Positions 55,714-64,000 of a stretch of DNA of 64,000 bases are shown piece after piece (positions within the stretch are counted from its first letter, which is position 1; each line of letters opens with the position of its first letter). Under the pieces are notes generated by a model. That model was not told the origin of the DNA, searched no databases, and saw nothing but the letters and a program-made list of their open reading frames with translations. A program made the translations under genes and the position numbers. Location: positions 1,409,001 to 1,473,000 of the forward strand of contig CP065955.1 of NCBI GenBank assembly GCA_016126655.1, read 5' to 3'. The stretch comes from Aerococcaceae bacterium zg-1292. GTDB lineage: Bacteria > Bacillota > Bacilli > Lactobacillales > Aerococcaceae.

Positions 55714-56654
55714 TATTTAGCCTCCGCTACTTGTACCATTAACGAAACCCACTCATGCATGACCGTTTTTTGCTTAAGCTGCCAACCACGATCAGCTAAC
55801 GCTGATTCTAATTCCTGACTTTTTTCTTCAAGAATACCTCCAAGTATAAGCCAGCCACCTGGTTTGAGTAACATTTTAGCGTCATCTAACATATTTACTA
55901 GGATGTGCGGCAAAATATTAGCCACAATCACATCTGCTTGATGGGTAACCCCGACTAATAAATCATTGACCGCAAACTCAATATTCGTTTGATCTGGTTG
56001 GAGTAATAAATTTTGCTTGGCACTATCGATTGCTTGCGGATCTAAGTCATAGCCATAAATGTGTTGGGCATCCAATTTTTTTGCCACAAAGGCTAAAATA
56101 CCTGACCCTGTTCCAACATCTAAGACTGTTTCACCGCCACGCAAAACCATTTCTAATGCTTGAGCACCTAATTGTGTCGTGGGATGATTACCGGTCCCAA
56201 AAGCGACACCAGGATCTAAATAGACGACCCGTTCATCACTTCGTGCTGGGTAATTATCATACCACTGCGGCACAATCGTTAAAAAACGACTGATTGATTG
56301 CGGTTGATAATGTGCCATCCAATTCGTTTGCCACTGCTCATCCGCTTGCTGAGTTAGCTCTAGTTCAAATGGTAAGTCGCCCAAAATATTTGATAGTTCC
56401 GCCTCCATAAACGCCAAATCCACTGCTTCTTCAAAAAAAGCAATAATTTCAGTGTCATGTTCTAAACGACTGATTGGAAGCTCCTCGGGCAATTCACCAA
56501 ACAAATTCGGATGATTTTCTAAGTAACCTTGTGCATAATCCACTTCTACACCGATTGACCCAATTTCAAAAAAGAAATGGCTCGCTAAATCGATTAAATA
56601 AGTCTCAAGTGTATCAACGGTTAAAACCACTTTATTCCATAATTTTAGTTCCAT
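55713..56654 (-). CDS. prmA: Ribosomal protein L11 methyltransferase
   Basis: This 313-residue class I methyltransferase trimethylates ribosomal protein L11. The SAM motif VLDVGTGSGILAFVAKKL is preceded by DPGVAFGTGNHPTTQL and followed by VIVANILPHILVNM, all PrmA hallmarks. The N-terminal substrate-recognition domain is complete. It lies between the DUF3013 gene and rsmE. Confidence 0.97.
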   Translation of the reverse strand: MELKLWNKVVLTVDTLETYLIDLASHFFFEIGSIGVEVDYAQGYLENHPNLFGELPEELPISRLEHDTEIIAFFEEAVDLAFMEAELSNILGDLPFELELTQQADEQWQTNWMAHYQPQSISRFLTIVPQWYDNYPARSDERVVYLDPGVAFGTGNHPTTQLGAQALEMVLRGGETVLDVGTGSGILAFVAKKLDAQHIYGYDLDPQAIDSAKQNLLLQPDQTNIEFAVNDLLVGVTHQADVIVANILPHILVNMLDDAKMLLKPGGWLILGGILEEKSQELESALADRGWQLKQKTVMHEWVSLMVQVAEAK

Positions 56655-56667
56655 AATCGCCTACTTT

Positions 56668-57099
56668 CTATTCCACTTCTGGAAATAATAATCGCTGTTC
56701 ATTGTAGCGATGAGATGCAATCAAACTTTGTCGAAATTGTTTAAAAGCCAGTTCATCCCATTCTAAATGAAATTCAGATGACACAGATTCTAAAAATTTC
56801 ACTCTTGCACCTGCTAACAATTGACGTAAAAAAAGAATTACCGCATTCACTTCACCCACAGCAATCCCCTCATGATGATCCACTGCTGCAGCATATAGAT
56901 AGTCGCCGGCGACAATTTTTACGCGCTCCAAATCATAAAATAACACCGTAATGGGTTGAATCTGTTGATTAGGTAATACTAGTTGAAATTTTAATTCAAT
57001 ATACGGCCAATCCTCTTCCCAAGTCAATTGCCATTCATAATGAAAATATGTTGCATCCAACATTCTTTTTAATTGCTCTAATAAATCTTGTCGCTTCAT
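56668..57099 (-). CDS. DUF3013 family protein
   Basis: This 143-residue protein of unknown function matches DUF3013, a family largely limited to Lactobacillales and commonly encoded just upstream of prmA. Features are DATYFHYEWQLTWEEDWPYI, ITVLFYDLERVKIVAGDYLY and C-terminal SHRYNEQRLLFPEVE. It starts at ATG 57099 and lies 13 bases upstream of prmA, so it is co-transcribed with it. No catalytic motif is seen. Confidence 0.85.
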   Translation of the reverse strand: MKRQDLLEQLKRMLDATYFHYEWQLTWEEDWPYIELKFQLVLPNQQIQPITVLFYDLERVKIVAGDYLYAAAVDHHEGIAVGEVNAVILFLRQLLAGARVKFLESVSSEFHLEWDELAFKQFRQSLIASHRYNEQRLLFPEVE

Positions 57100-57339
57100 C
57101 TCATCACCTTCTTATATCTATTATTATGCGTTATCATTATTGGAAATTCAACCAAAAACAAAAAAATGTGAAAAGATTTTGCATTTTTAATGAAACTTCA
57201 CTAGATATTTCTCGGGTATCATGTCATAATATATGATATATGATTTTTTGTTGAAGAAACAACTTGTATCATTCAAATCTCATATAATGTATAGTATAAT
57301 TTGGTATATAGTAGGAATTCAAAATAATGAGGTGATAAT

Positions 57340-57693
57340 GTGGCAGATAAAAATTTAACCGCCAAAGATATTCTACAAAAAGAATTTACACGTGGTATGC
57401 GTGGCTACAGCATAGCTGAAGTTGATGAATATTTAGATTCAATCATTCGTGATTATGATGCTTTTCAAAAAGAAGTTGCTTATTTAAAAAATGAAAACGA
57501 ACGTTTAGTTAGTAAAATTGATGAATTAAATAAACAATTAGCACTAAACAAAAAAACAGCACCCACAACGCCAGGTAGTGGGGTAACAAACTTTGATATT
57601 TTAAAACGTCTTTCTAATTTAGAAAAACACGTTTTTGGTTCAAAGATTAATAATCATGACAATACCATTGATTATTCGAATATAACGAAATAA
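57340..57693 (+). CDS. gpsB: Cell-division regulator GpsB
   Basis: This 117-residue DivIVA-like protein steers penicillin-binding proteins between septal and side-wall growth. The N-terminal membrane-binding domain (LTAKDILQKEFTRGMRGYSI, then EVDEYLDSIIRDYDAF) is followed by a coiled coil (about 40-68), a Thr/Pro linker and the C-terminal trimerisation segment FDILKRLSNLEKHVFG. The start is a GTG at 57340 with GAGGTG 5 bases upstream. It heads the conserved gpsB-rnpB-rlmL group, divergent from the prmA group. Confidence 0.97.
   Translation: MADKNLTAKDILQKEFTRGMRGYSIAEVDEYLDSIIRDYDAFQKEVAYLKNENERLVSKIDELNKQLALNKKTAPTTPGSGVTNFDILKRLSNLEKHVFGSKINNHDNTIDYSNITK
57656..57686 (+). promoter_or_regulatory. 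Possible rnpB promoter inside the end of gpsB
   Basis: ATGACA (57656-57661) and TATAAC (57681-57686) lie within the last gpsB codons, separated by a slightly long 19 bases. The RNase P RNA begins about 13 bases later, so some promoter or processing site must be here or upstream. Confidence 0.35.
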
Positions 57694-57698
57694 TCATC

Positions 57699-58087
57699 CG
57701 TGCAAGTTTTAGGTAATCGCGGCTAATTAATTTTAGGTGAGGAAAGTCCATGCTCGCACACGCTGAGATGCGTGTAGTGTTCGTGCTTAGCGAAACAATA
57801 AGCTAAGGCAATTTATATTGACGGCAGTGGAACATGCTACAGCCCTAACGGGCCATGTATAAGTACACTTGAAAGTGCCACAGTGACGAAGCATTATCGG
57901 AAACGGTAATGGTGGAACGCGGTAAACCCCTCGAGCGAGCAACCCAAACTTTGGTAGGGGCACTTTTTCTAACGCGGAAATGAACGTATGAAAGAGGCAC
58001 AGTTTATGTGTAGATAGATGGTTACCCATTGATAGAGATACCTATGCTTTATCAATCGACAGAACATGGCTTATCGAAACTTGCATC
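57699..58087 (+). ncRNA. rnpB: RNase P RNA, Bacillus (class B) type
   Basis: The catalytic RNA of RNase P, which trims tRNA 5' ends. Conserved blocks are GAGGAAAGTCCATGCTCGCAC near the 5' side, ACAGTGACGAAG, GGTGGAACGCGGTAAACCCC, and ACAGAACATGGCTTATCG near the 3' end. The terminal helix P1 is formed by TGCAAGTTT (57701 onward) and AAACTTGCA (ending 58085), which sets the ends. Length, about 389 bases, fits class B. It begins a few bases after the gpsB stop. Confidence 0.97.
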
Positions 58088-58097
58088 TATAGGTTTT

Positions 58098-58127
58098 TTA
58101 GCAGGACATTGTCTTGCTTATTTTTTT
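58098..58127 (+). terminator. Terminator of rnpB
   Basis: AGCAGGAC (58100-58107) and GTCTTGCT (58111-58118) form a stem (one G-U pair) followed by TATTTTTTT. Confidence 0.88.
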
Positions 58128-58129
58128 AG

Positions 58130-58275
58130 ATTGAGTACGACGTAGAAGTGTCCAAACACTTCAAGCGTACCGCGAAGTGGATGTCGAGGCAATCCGAACA
58201 AACTCAGTATAAAAATTAGCGACGTGCGTTAAACGCACAGAGGGATTTCGACAGATTACCCGATTCACTCCGCAT
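58130..58275 (+). repeat. Plus-oriented partial palindromic elements after rnpB
   Basis: The only copy in the opposite strand orientation, GAAGTGTCCAAACACTTC then GCGAAGTGGATGTCGAGGCA, matches the 3' half of the element as read in transcripts. A second fragment at about 58220-58275 has GTGCGTTAAACGCACAGAGG. The orientation follows the plus-strand gene upstream, as at the other sites. Confidence 0.85.
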
Positions 58276-58345
58276 GAAACATTACGCTAGCATCAGCATT
58301 TTCCCTTGACGCTACAAGCATTAGAAACAACGGAAGGAACAATCA

Positions 58346-59485
58346 ATGAAAACATACTCACTTATTGCAACCGCTGCAGCAGGCATTGAAAGCTTAGTGA
58401 ATCAAGAATTAAAACAACATGGATTTCAAACCCAAACCGAAAATGGTCGCGTACGCTTTTCAGGCACTGCACGCGATATTGCTTTTACCAATTTATGGCT
58501 GCGAACCGCCGATCGGATTAAAATTGTATTCGGTGAATTTAAAGCGATGAGTTTTGAACAATTATTTGATCAAACATATGCCCTACCTTGGGAAGATATA
58601 TTACCTTTAGACGCGGAATTTCCTGTCAGCGGCAAGTCACAAAAATCAAAATTACATAGTGTTCCAAACTGCCAACGCATTGTCAAAAAAGCAATTGCTA
58701 AACGGTTAATGGATTACTATCATCGACGGACACCATTGCAAGAAACAGGTGCCAACTATCCGATTGAAGTGGCAATTAACAAAGATATCGTCCTATTGAC
58801 ACTTGATACAAGTGGTTCTAGCCTCTTTAAACGAGGTTACCGAGTCGATAAAGGTGGTGCCCCGCTAAAAGAAAACATGGCTGCCGCCCTTATCCAATTA
58901 ACAACCTGGCACCCTGATCGTCCCTTATATGATCCAACTTGTGGTTCAGGAACGATACTGATTGAAGCAGCATTAATCGGTCACAATATTGCTCCAGGTT
59001 TTAATCGCTCATTTGCCGCGGAAGAATGGACAATGTTAAATCCTGAGGTATGGCAAGAGGTCCGAGACGAAGCAGAATCACTCGCCAATTATGATATTGA
59101 ATTAGATTTACTTGGAACAGATATTGATCACCGAATGATTGACATCGCAAAACAAAATGCTCTTGAAGCCGGAGTAGCTGACAGCATTACTTTTAAGCAA
59201 ATGCAATTGAGTGATTATGTGCCGGATAAGGAATACGGTATTTTAATTTCGAATCCACCCTATGGCGATCGTTTATTAGACGAAGAAAAAGTACACGAAC
59301 TTTATCGTCAAATGGGTGAAGTATATCGCAACATGCCGACATGGAGTAAATATATCTTAACCAGTGACGAAGCATTTGAAACCTATTATGGTGAAAAAGC
59401 AACCAAAAAACGTAAACTATATAATGGCGCATTAAAAGTGGATTATTATCAATATTGGTCCAAAGTGAAGCGCTCTGCTAAATAA
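58346..59485 (+). CDS. rlmL: 23S rRNA methyltransferase, RlmL N-terminal-like (YpsC)
   Basis: This 379-residue enzyme has an N-terminal THUMP domain (about 45-160, KAMSFEQLFDQTYALPWEDI) and a C-terminal class I methyltransferase with DPTCGSGTILIEAALIG, the catalytic SNPPYGDRL and LGTDIDHRMIDIAKQNA. It matches the single-domain YpsC family of Firmicutes, which methylates 23S rRNA guanine N2. The ATG at 58346 follows GGAAGGA. It is the last gene of the gpsB-rnpB-rlmL group. Confidence 0.95.
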   Translation: MKTYSLIATAAAGIESLVNQELKQHGFQTQTENGRVRFSGTARDIAFTNLWLRTADRIKIVFGEFKAMSFEQLFDQTYALPWEDILPLDAEFPVSGKSQKSKLHSVPNCQRIVKKAIAKRLMDYYHRRTPLQETGANYPIEVAINKDIVLLTLDTSGSSLFKRGYRVDKGGAPLKENMAAALIQLTTWHPDRPLYDPTCGSGTILIEAALIGHNIAPGFNRSFAAEEWTMLNPEVWQEVRDEAESLANYDIELDLLGTDIDHRMIDIAKQNALEAGVADSITFKQMQLSDYVPDKEYGILISNPPYGDRLLDEEKVHELYRQMGEVYRNMPTWSKYILTSDEAFETYYGEKATKKRKLYNGALKVDYYQYWSKVKRSAK

Positions 59486-59660
59486 ATAGCAGTTACTAAT
59501 AACGGAGTTTATTTTACTTAATAAAGAGTAAATTTTTACAATACAGTGCAAAGAAAAATATGAATCGTAATTATCCCTGTATTTATATCACTCAACAACC
59601 ATGAAAAAGTAGAATACCAACTTTTTCTGGGGAACAAGGAGCGCACCTCTAATATTTACC
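59486..59660. other. Non-coding stretch with second-family repeat
   Basis: No gene is seen. GTAGAATACCAACTTTTTCTGGGGAA (about 59604-59633) is the fourth copy of the short second repeat, almost identical to that at 43296-43328. Confidence 0.55.
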
Positions 59661-59697
59661 GTAGCAAGCACCTTCCTGGCTGTTTGCTACATTTTTT
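59661..59697 (+). terminator. Terminator of rlmL
   Basis: GTAGCAA (59661-59667) and TTGCTAC (59684-59690) close a hairpin with further partial pairing inside, followed by ATTTTTTATG. Confidence 0.7.
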
Positions 59698-59949
59698 ATG
59701 TTTCAGCCCAAACAAAAAGAGCCCTTACGGACTCCAGATGTAGTGATAGAACAATATATTTAGGAGAGAGAGAGTTATCATACTTGTTTTGGGCATCTTT
59801 TTATGTCAAGTTTTGTAGTCTAATTATTTGATGCTTTTACAGTGTATTATTTTTTCCTATCACTTTATACTGTTATATTAATCTCTCAAACTAAAATGAA
59901 GCTAAAAATTATGTGTTTCAGCAAATATTTTTCTTATTTTTTCATCACA
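59698..59949. other. Non-coding stretch downstream of pxpA
   Basis: AT-rich, with no gene, RNA or repeat element seen, and no clear terminator for the pxp operon. Confidence 0.4.
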
Positions 59950-60726
59950 TTAGTCATTTACCACTACAGAATCTAATGCTACAATTTCAATACCTTCATC
60001 ATGACATGCAGCTCGAATGGCTGCCACAAATGCTAGTGCTTTTTCACCATCTCCATGCACACAAATCGAATCTGCTTGAATGGCTACCTCTTTACCATTT
60101 ACACTCGTAACTGTTCCTGATTTTACCATTTTAATTACACGCGCAATCGCTTCAGCCTCATCTTCAATCATTGCCCCTGGTAAATGCCGCGGAACTAAAG
60201 TTCCATCATCATTATAACCACGATCAGCAAACACTTCACTCGCTACAGTTAAACCACAATCTTCGGCTGCACGAATCATTTCACTACCCGATAAACCAAG
60301 AAAAATCAAATTGCCATCAAACTCAGCTGCTGCTTGGGCGAGCGCCAACGCCAAGTCATAATTAGTCGCTGCCATATTGTACAACGCTCCATGGGGTTTT
60401 ACATGTTGTAAATGTGTACCATTTGCCTTAGCGATAGCAGCCAATGCACCTAATTGGTATAACATATAGGCTTTTGCTTCTTTTGGGGTAATTGCCATTT
60501 GACGGCGCCCAAATCCTTGTATATCGGGCAATCCTGGGTGTGCACCTAATGCAACTGATGCTTCTTTGAGCACTCCCACAGTATCAGACATCACTAATGG
60601 GTCCCCTGCATGAAAGCCACATGCTATATTGGCAGATGAGATAAGTGGCGCTAACTTTTCATCTTGCCCAATTGTATACGCACCAAAACTTTCACCTAAA
60701 TCAGCGTTTAAATCAACTTTCCACAT
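59950..60726 (-). CDS. pxpA: 5-oxoprolinase subunit A (LamB/YcsF family)
   Basis: This 258-residue protein has the LamB/YcsF hallmarks [63 protein letters not shown] and [17 protein letters not shown]. PxpA works with PxpB and PxpC in the ATP-driven opening of 5-oxoproline to glutamate. It is the last gene of the cluster pxpB-pxpC-accB-accC-pxpA, after a 250-base gap. The ATG at 60726 follows TAGGAGG. Confidence 0.95.
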   Translation of the reverse strand: MWKVDLNADLGESFGAYTIGQDEKLAPLISSANIACGFHAGDPLVMSDTVGVLKEASVALGAHPGLPDIQGFGRRQMAITPKEAKAYMLYQLGALAAIAKANGTHLQHVKPHGALYNMAATNYDLALALAQAAAEFDGNLIFLGLSGSEMIRAAEDCGLTVASEVFADRGYNDDGTLVPRHLPGAMIEDEAEAIARVIKMVKSGTVTSVNGKEVAIQADSICVHGDGEKALAFVAAIRAACHDEGIEIVALDSVVVND

Positions 60727-60976
60727 AATTATTGCCTCCTAATTTATCCAACTCTCTTGTCGACTCCTACATAGACTTACGCCGTACGCTTTACGCACAA
60801 CGTCTATCACTTACTATTCTGATTCACTTAACTTGCCCTTTTAAGCGTTACACACCCGCCGTTTATTTTCTCCATTGGTACCTGTTACGATAGGTTCCGA
60901 TATTTCGTAGCAAAACAACCTCTCTTACAGCGTAAGTTCCAGCAGTTTAAAGCAGCTCGTCTACGCATTCACAAAC
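60727..60976. other. Gap in the pxp cluster with a degenerate repeat
   Basis: No gene is seen. TACGCTTTACGCACAACGTC, then CTGATTCACTTAACTTGCCC and CTCCATTGGTACCTG, weakly resemble parts of the palindromic element, so this may be decayed copies. There is no convincing promoter. Confidence 0.35.
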
Positions 60977-62317
60977 TTAACTCATCATCCGTTCTATAAA
61001 TCCTGTATCTGCACGCCCTTCAACAAATAGTGGATGGCGTAATAATTGATATTGAAAATCCAAATTCGTCTCCACACCGATAATCACCATTTCATCTAAG
61101 GCTGAACGCATTTTTAAAATCGCGGCTTCTCTCGTCGGTGCATGTACAAGAATTTTGGCAATCATTGAATCATAATCTGCTGGAATTCGGTATCCCGCAT
61201 ACAATGCCGAATCAACACGTACACCATTGCCAGCTGGAAAATGAATATGTTCTACTAACCCAGGATTAGGCATAAAGTTTTTTTCTGGTATTTCCGCATT
61301 AATACGACACTCAATCGCATGTCCACGCCATTGAATATCTTTTTGCTGAAAACTAAGTGGTTCTCCATTTGCCACACGAATTTGTTCAATAATTAAATCA
61401 ACACCGGTCACTAATTCGGTCACTCCATGCTCAACTTGAATCCGCGTATTCATTTCCATGAAGTAAAATTCGCCTGACGCATCCAAAATAAATTCAATTG
61501 TTCCTGCATTCGTATAGCCGACTGTTTGAGCAGCAATAACTGCCGCTTCATTCATCGCTTGGCGCGTGGCATCATTAATAGCTGGTGATGGCGATTCTTC
61601 AATTAATTTCTGATGATTACGTTGTACTGAACAATCCCGTTCACCAAGTGCAGTAATATTACCATGTTCATCTGCCAAAATCTGAATTTCAACATGCTTT
61701 GGATTGACGATATAACGTTCTAGATACATAGCATCATCACCAAAGGCATTAATTGACTCACGCTGAGCAATATTAAACAACTGCTCAAACTCATTCTCAT
61801 TATGAGCAACCCGCATCCCCTTGCCGCCACCACCGGCACTAGCCTTAATCATGACTGGATAACCAATTTGCTTCACTGCCTCTACGGCATTTTCAACATC
61901 ATGCAATCTCCCATCCGTACCTGGTACAATCGGTACACCGGCTGCTTTCATCGTTTGACGCGCACGAGATTTATCCCCCATCCGCTCCATTACCTCTGCC
62001 TGCGGTCCAATAAACTTAATGCCATGTTCTTGACACAAGCGTGCAAAATCAGGATTTTCAGATAAGAAGCCAAACCCTGGATGAATCGCATCCGCACCAA
62101 TATTTATTGCTGCCGTTACAATACTCTCCTTGTTCAAGTAGCTATTGCGTATTGGACCTTCACCAATACAAATACGTTGGTCTGCTAATTTGACATGTAA
62201 ACTCTCTTGATCTTCTACTGAATAGATTGCGACACTACGAATTCCCATATTACGACACGCACGAATAATCCGGACTGCTATTTCACCACGATTAGCAATC
62301 AAAACTTTTTTAATCAT
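60977..62317 (-). CDS. accC: Biotin carboxylase subunit (AccC-like) in the 5-oxoprolinase cluster
   Basis: This 446-residue ATP-grasp enzyme carboxylates a biotin carrier using bicarbonate. It has KVLIANRGEIAVRIIRACR, IHPGFGFLSENPDFA, the glycine-rich ASAGGGGKGMRVAHN, ERDCSVQRNHQKLIEE and EMNTRIQVEHGVTE. Length is normal. It lies beside a biotin carrier and PxpC, the context seen for many Firmicute pxp clusters, rather than beside fatty-acid synthesis genes. It may be a second copy dedicated to this cluster. Confidence 0.95.
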   Translation of the reverse strand: MIKKVLIANRGEIAVRIIRACRNMGIRSVAIYSVEDQESLHVKLADQRICIGEGPIRNSYLNKESIVTAAINIGADAIHPGFGFLSENPDFARLCQEHGIKFIGPQAEVMERMGDKSRARQTMKAAGVPIVPGTDGRLHDVENAVEAVKQIGYPVMIKASAGGGGKGMRVAHNENEFEQLFNIAQRESINAFGDDAMYLERYIVNPKHVEIQILADEHGNITALGERDCSVQRNHQKLIEESPSPAINDATRQAMNEAAVIAAQTVGYTNAGTIEFILDASGEFYFMEMNTRIQVEHGVTELVTGVDLIIEQIRVANGEPLSFQQKDIQWRGHAIECRINAEIPEKNFMPNPGLVEHIHFPAGNGVRVDSALYAGYRIPADYDSMIAKILVHAPTREAAILKMRSALDEMVIIGVETNLDFQYQLLRHPLFVEGRADTGFIERMMS

Positions 62318-62350
62318 ACACTATTCCTTCCTTATTCACCGACCAATTAC

Positions 62351-62779
62351 TCATCGTTTTTTCACTCGAAATAGCGGTTGACCATACTCAACCTTTTGCT
62401 CATTACTCACCAAAACAGCTTCAATTTCACAGTCATAGGGGCATTGTAATTCATTCATTAATTTCATCGCTTCAATAATACAAACGGTCTCGCCTTTTTT
62501 TACTGCATCACCGGCGCGCACGTAAGCAGGAATATCTGGTCCAGAAGCCGAATAAAATGTACCCACAATGGGCGAAGTAATGTATAATTCATCATCGATA
62601 TCTTCCACTTCAAAATCATCCATTACCGTAGCATCACTCTCCTTCGTGAATCCTACTGGTGCCCCTGCTTCTCCTTTACGGCTCATCGCGATTTTTACAT
62701 CTCCATCTTCCATTGAAAATTCTAATAAAGACGAGGCTTCCACGATTTCTATTAATGCTTTAATTTTTTCTAAATCCAT
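62351..62779 (-). CDS. accB: Biotin carboxyl carrier protein (AccB-like)
   Basis: This 142-residue carrier has a C-terminal biotinyl domain with the modified lysine in CIIEAMKLMNELQ and the preceding TSPIVGTFYSASGPD. The N-terminal about 60 residues, including LEFSMEDGDVKIAMSRKG, are typical of BCCP, with an acidic linker. It lies upstream of accC and downstream of pxpC with short gaps. The ATG at 62779 follows GAAGGAGA. Confidence 0.95.
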   Translation of the reverse strand: MDLEKIKALIEIVEASSLLEFSMEDGDVKIAMSRKGEAGAPVGFTKESDATVMDDFEVEDIDDELYITSPIVGTFYSASGPDIPAYVRAGDAVKKGETVCIIEAMKLMNELQCPYDCEIEAVLVSNEQKVEYGQPLFRVKKR

Positions 62780-62818
62780 CTTTCGTCTCCTTCTTATAAT
62801 TCGACTCGATTGAGTTTC

Positions 62819-63835
62819 CTATTTTACTTGCGGATTAAATAATGTCGCAACACGTTTGGCTACTTGACGCACATCTAACACTTCTTTACTCGGCTGATGA
62901 ATGCGTTCACGCATACGATTAAATTCTTTTTGCTCATCAAGTAAAAGTTTTTGCGCTTGCTCAATCGTAATGGCCACAAAGCGTACTTTATGATCTGTTT
63001 TACGTTGAACTAATTTTGGAATATCCACCGATGCAATGGTCGCAATTTTTGTATAGCCTCCCGTCGTTTGCCGGTCGGCTAACAATACAATCGGTTTGCC
63101 ATGCGCTGGTACTTGAATCGCACCAAAGGCAATGCCTTCCGATATAATATCTGCCGTTTCTTTGTGCGCGATATAGGGTCCTTCGAGCCGGAAGCCCATG
63201 CGGTCAGCATCACTTGTAACTATATATTCTTCTGATAGAAAAGTTTGACGACCTTCTCTTGTAAAATAGTTGTCTTGGGGGCCCATGACAACGCGAATCA
63301 CTGCTTCTTCTTGGTTAAACTCATCCATATCCAATGTCCGTGATAAGAAATACGGCAAATAACGACGCTTAATACGAAAACCAATAAAATCGTCTTCTTT
63401 TAGACGCCGCCCCTTAAAGCCGCCAATTTCACATTTTGTATTGGTCGAACGACTGCCCATCACTACTGGAATACTTAAATAACTTGAAAAGGCAATATAA
63501 CCGCGTGTACCAGTTCGTGCTCCTTGAAAAGACAATACGTCCCCTTTATGCATATAGATGGCCGTGTACATCGCAGCTGGCTCATCATTTATTAAAGGTT
63601 GGAAATCACCACCAGTAATCGCAATAATCGTCTCAGCGGTAAATTCCAACGTTGGGCCTGTTAAGGTAAATTCTAATACTGCTTCATTTTCAGGATTATC
63701 AATCAATAAATTTGCAATTTTAAACGAGCGAACATCCATGACACCTGATACACCAAAACCTTGACTTTGATAACCGACACGTCCTAAATCTTGTACAGTT
63801 GTATACAATCCAGGCTTTAAAATTCGAATACCCAT
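62819..63835 (-). CDS. pxpC: 5-oxoprolinase subunit C (KipA/PxpC family)
   Basis: This 338-residue protein of the biotin-dependent carboxyltransferase-like KipA family has ILKPGLYTTVQDLGRVGYQS, FGVSGVMDVRSFKIAN, ITGGDFQP, ADRMGFRLEGP and VQVPAHGKPIVLLADRQTTGGY (IQVPAHG here). It partners PxpB. The ATG at 63835 lies 2 bases past the pxpB stop, and GAGGAGG in the pxpB end serves as its ribosome site. Confidence 0.95.
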   Translation of the reverse strand: MGIRILKPGLYTTVQDLGRVGYQSQGFGVSGVMDVRSFKIANLLIDNPENEAVLEFTLTGPTLEFTAETIIAITGGDFQPLINDEPAAMYTAIYMHKGDVLSFQGARTGTRGYIAFSSYLSIPVVMGSRSTNTKCEIGGFKGRRLKEDDFIGFRIKRRYLPYFLSRTLDMDEFNQEEAVIRVVMGPQDNYFTREGRQTFLSEEYIVTSDADRMGFRLEGPYIAHKETADIISEGIAFGAIQVPAHGKPIVLLADRQTTGGYTKIATIASVDIPKLVQRKTDHKVRFVAITIEQAQKLLLDEQKEFNRMRERIHQPSKEVLDVRQVAKRVATLFNPQVK

Positions 63836-63837
63836 CT

Positions 63838-64000
63838 TTAAGCCTCCTCTTCAATCACTTGATATTCATACATCCCATCAGCAACTGCTTGTTCAATCCG
63901 CACAAACTCCTCTTTTGAAATCGGTACGAATCGAATATAATTTCCAGCCTCAAATAAAATGGGCACTCTTTGTGTCGAATCATACGTTTTAATGGGAGTT
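63838..64000 (-). CDS. pxpB: 5-oxoprolinase subunit B (KipI/PxpB), 3' end only
   Basis: The last 53 residues of a protein whose gene continues beyond the right edge. The stretch PILFEAGNYIRFVPISKEEF matches the C-terminus of KipI/PxpB proteins (pattern GDRIRFVPI...EEF), which form the other half of the PxpBC complex. The stop codon is at 63838-63840, 2 bases before the pxpC start. Confidence 0.88.
   Translation of the reverse strand, partial: TPIKTYDSTQRVPILFEAGNYIRFVPISKEEFVRIEQAVADGMYEYQVIEEEA

Noticed and set aside
57787-58029. 80-residue minus-strand frame
   Set aside because: It lies entirely within the RNase P RNA gene.

Overview
The window is AT-rich DNA from a low-GC Gram-positive bacterium, most likely a member of the Lactobacillales. 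The gene content supports this: a long Rel enzyme, the gpsB-rnpB-rlmL order, a DUF3013 gene beside prmA, AdhE plus acetate kinase, and lactose/cellobiose-type PTS genes. Spacing of strong AGGAGG-type ribosome sites and the repeats would fit Aerococcaceae or Carnobacteriaceae, but the genus is inference. Most genes lie on the minus strand. I see no transposase, phage gene, tRNA or CRISPR array.

Layout: (1) 1-7.7 kb: the 5' part of a secreted coiled-coil protein gene, a five-copy tandem array of a 120-bp element, a luciferase-like flavin enzyme, ackA, a YitT-type membrane protein and an orphan glf. (2) 7.7-19.3 kb: lepA, then a PTS operon (LicR-type activator, IIC, IIB, IIA, GH1 phospho-beta-glucosidase, 6-phosphogluconate dehydrogenase, gluconate-type kinase, small membrane peptide) and mgtE. 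(3) 19.5-25.4 kb: maltodextrin ABC genes malE-malF-malG behind a strong promoter containing a cre site, and an exported fumarate-reductase-like flavoprotein. (4) 26-33 kb: pip, a degenerate beta-lactamase-fold protein, dfrA, a YdeI-like protein, a DUF1801 protein, thyA and an ABC-F ATPase. (5) 33-43 kb: an orphan ANL ligase, a CPBP protease, a HAD phosphatase, adhE with a Rex/cre regulatory region, and an ABC-2 exporter trio. (6) 43-54 kb: frr, a MacAB-like exporter, a Cof phosphatase, DUF554, a cyclomaltodextrinase-like GH13 enzyme and rel. (7) 54-64 kb: deoC, rsmE, prmA, DUF3013, gpsB, RNase P RNA, rlmL, and a 5-oxoprolinase cluster (pxpA, accC, accB, pxpC, pxpB) running off the right edge.

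Two points stand out. First, a family of about 115-120-bp imperfect-palindrome elements is scattered through the window: at least 14 near-complete copies plus fragments. They are nearly always in the same orientation as the gene upstream of them. They often start exactly at that gene's stop codon and lie before its terminator. Helices in different copies change on both sides together (GGGT/ACCC, GGAT/ATCC, AGAT/ATCT; GACTTGA/TCAAGTC versus CCTCGA/TCGAGG; at least five inner hairpins with unrelated sequences). This is covariation of a conserved fold, so the element probably acts as a structured 3'-UTR RNA or a palindromic mobile repeat. I do not recognise it as a named family.

Second, the PTS operon joins a phospho-beta-glucosidase to a gluconate-type kinase and a 6-phosphogluconate dehydrogenase. 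That set fits uptake and breakdown of an aldonic-acid disaccharide such as cellobionate better than plain cellobiose.

Smaller oddities are a maltodextrin-binding protein without a lipobox cysteine, a beta-lactamase-like protein that has lost all three catalytic motifs, and an exported fumarate reductase without its usual FMN-binding domain.
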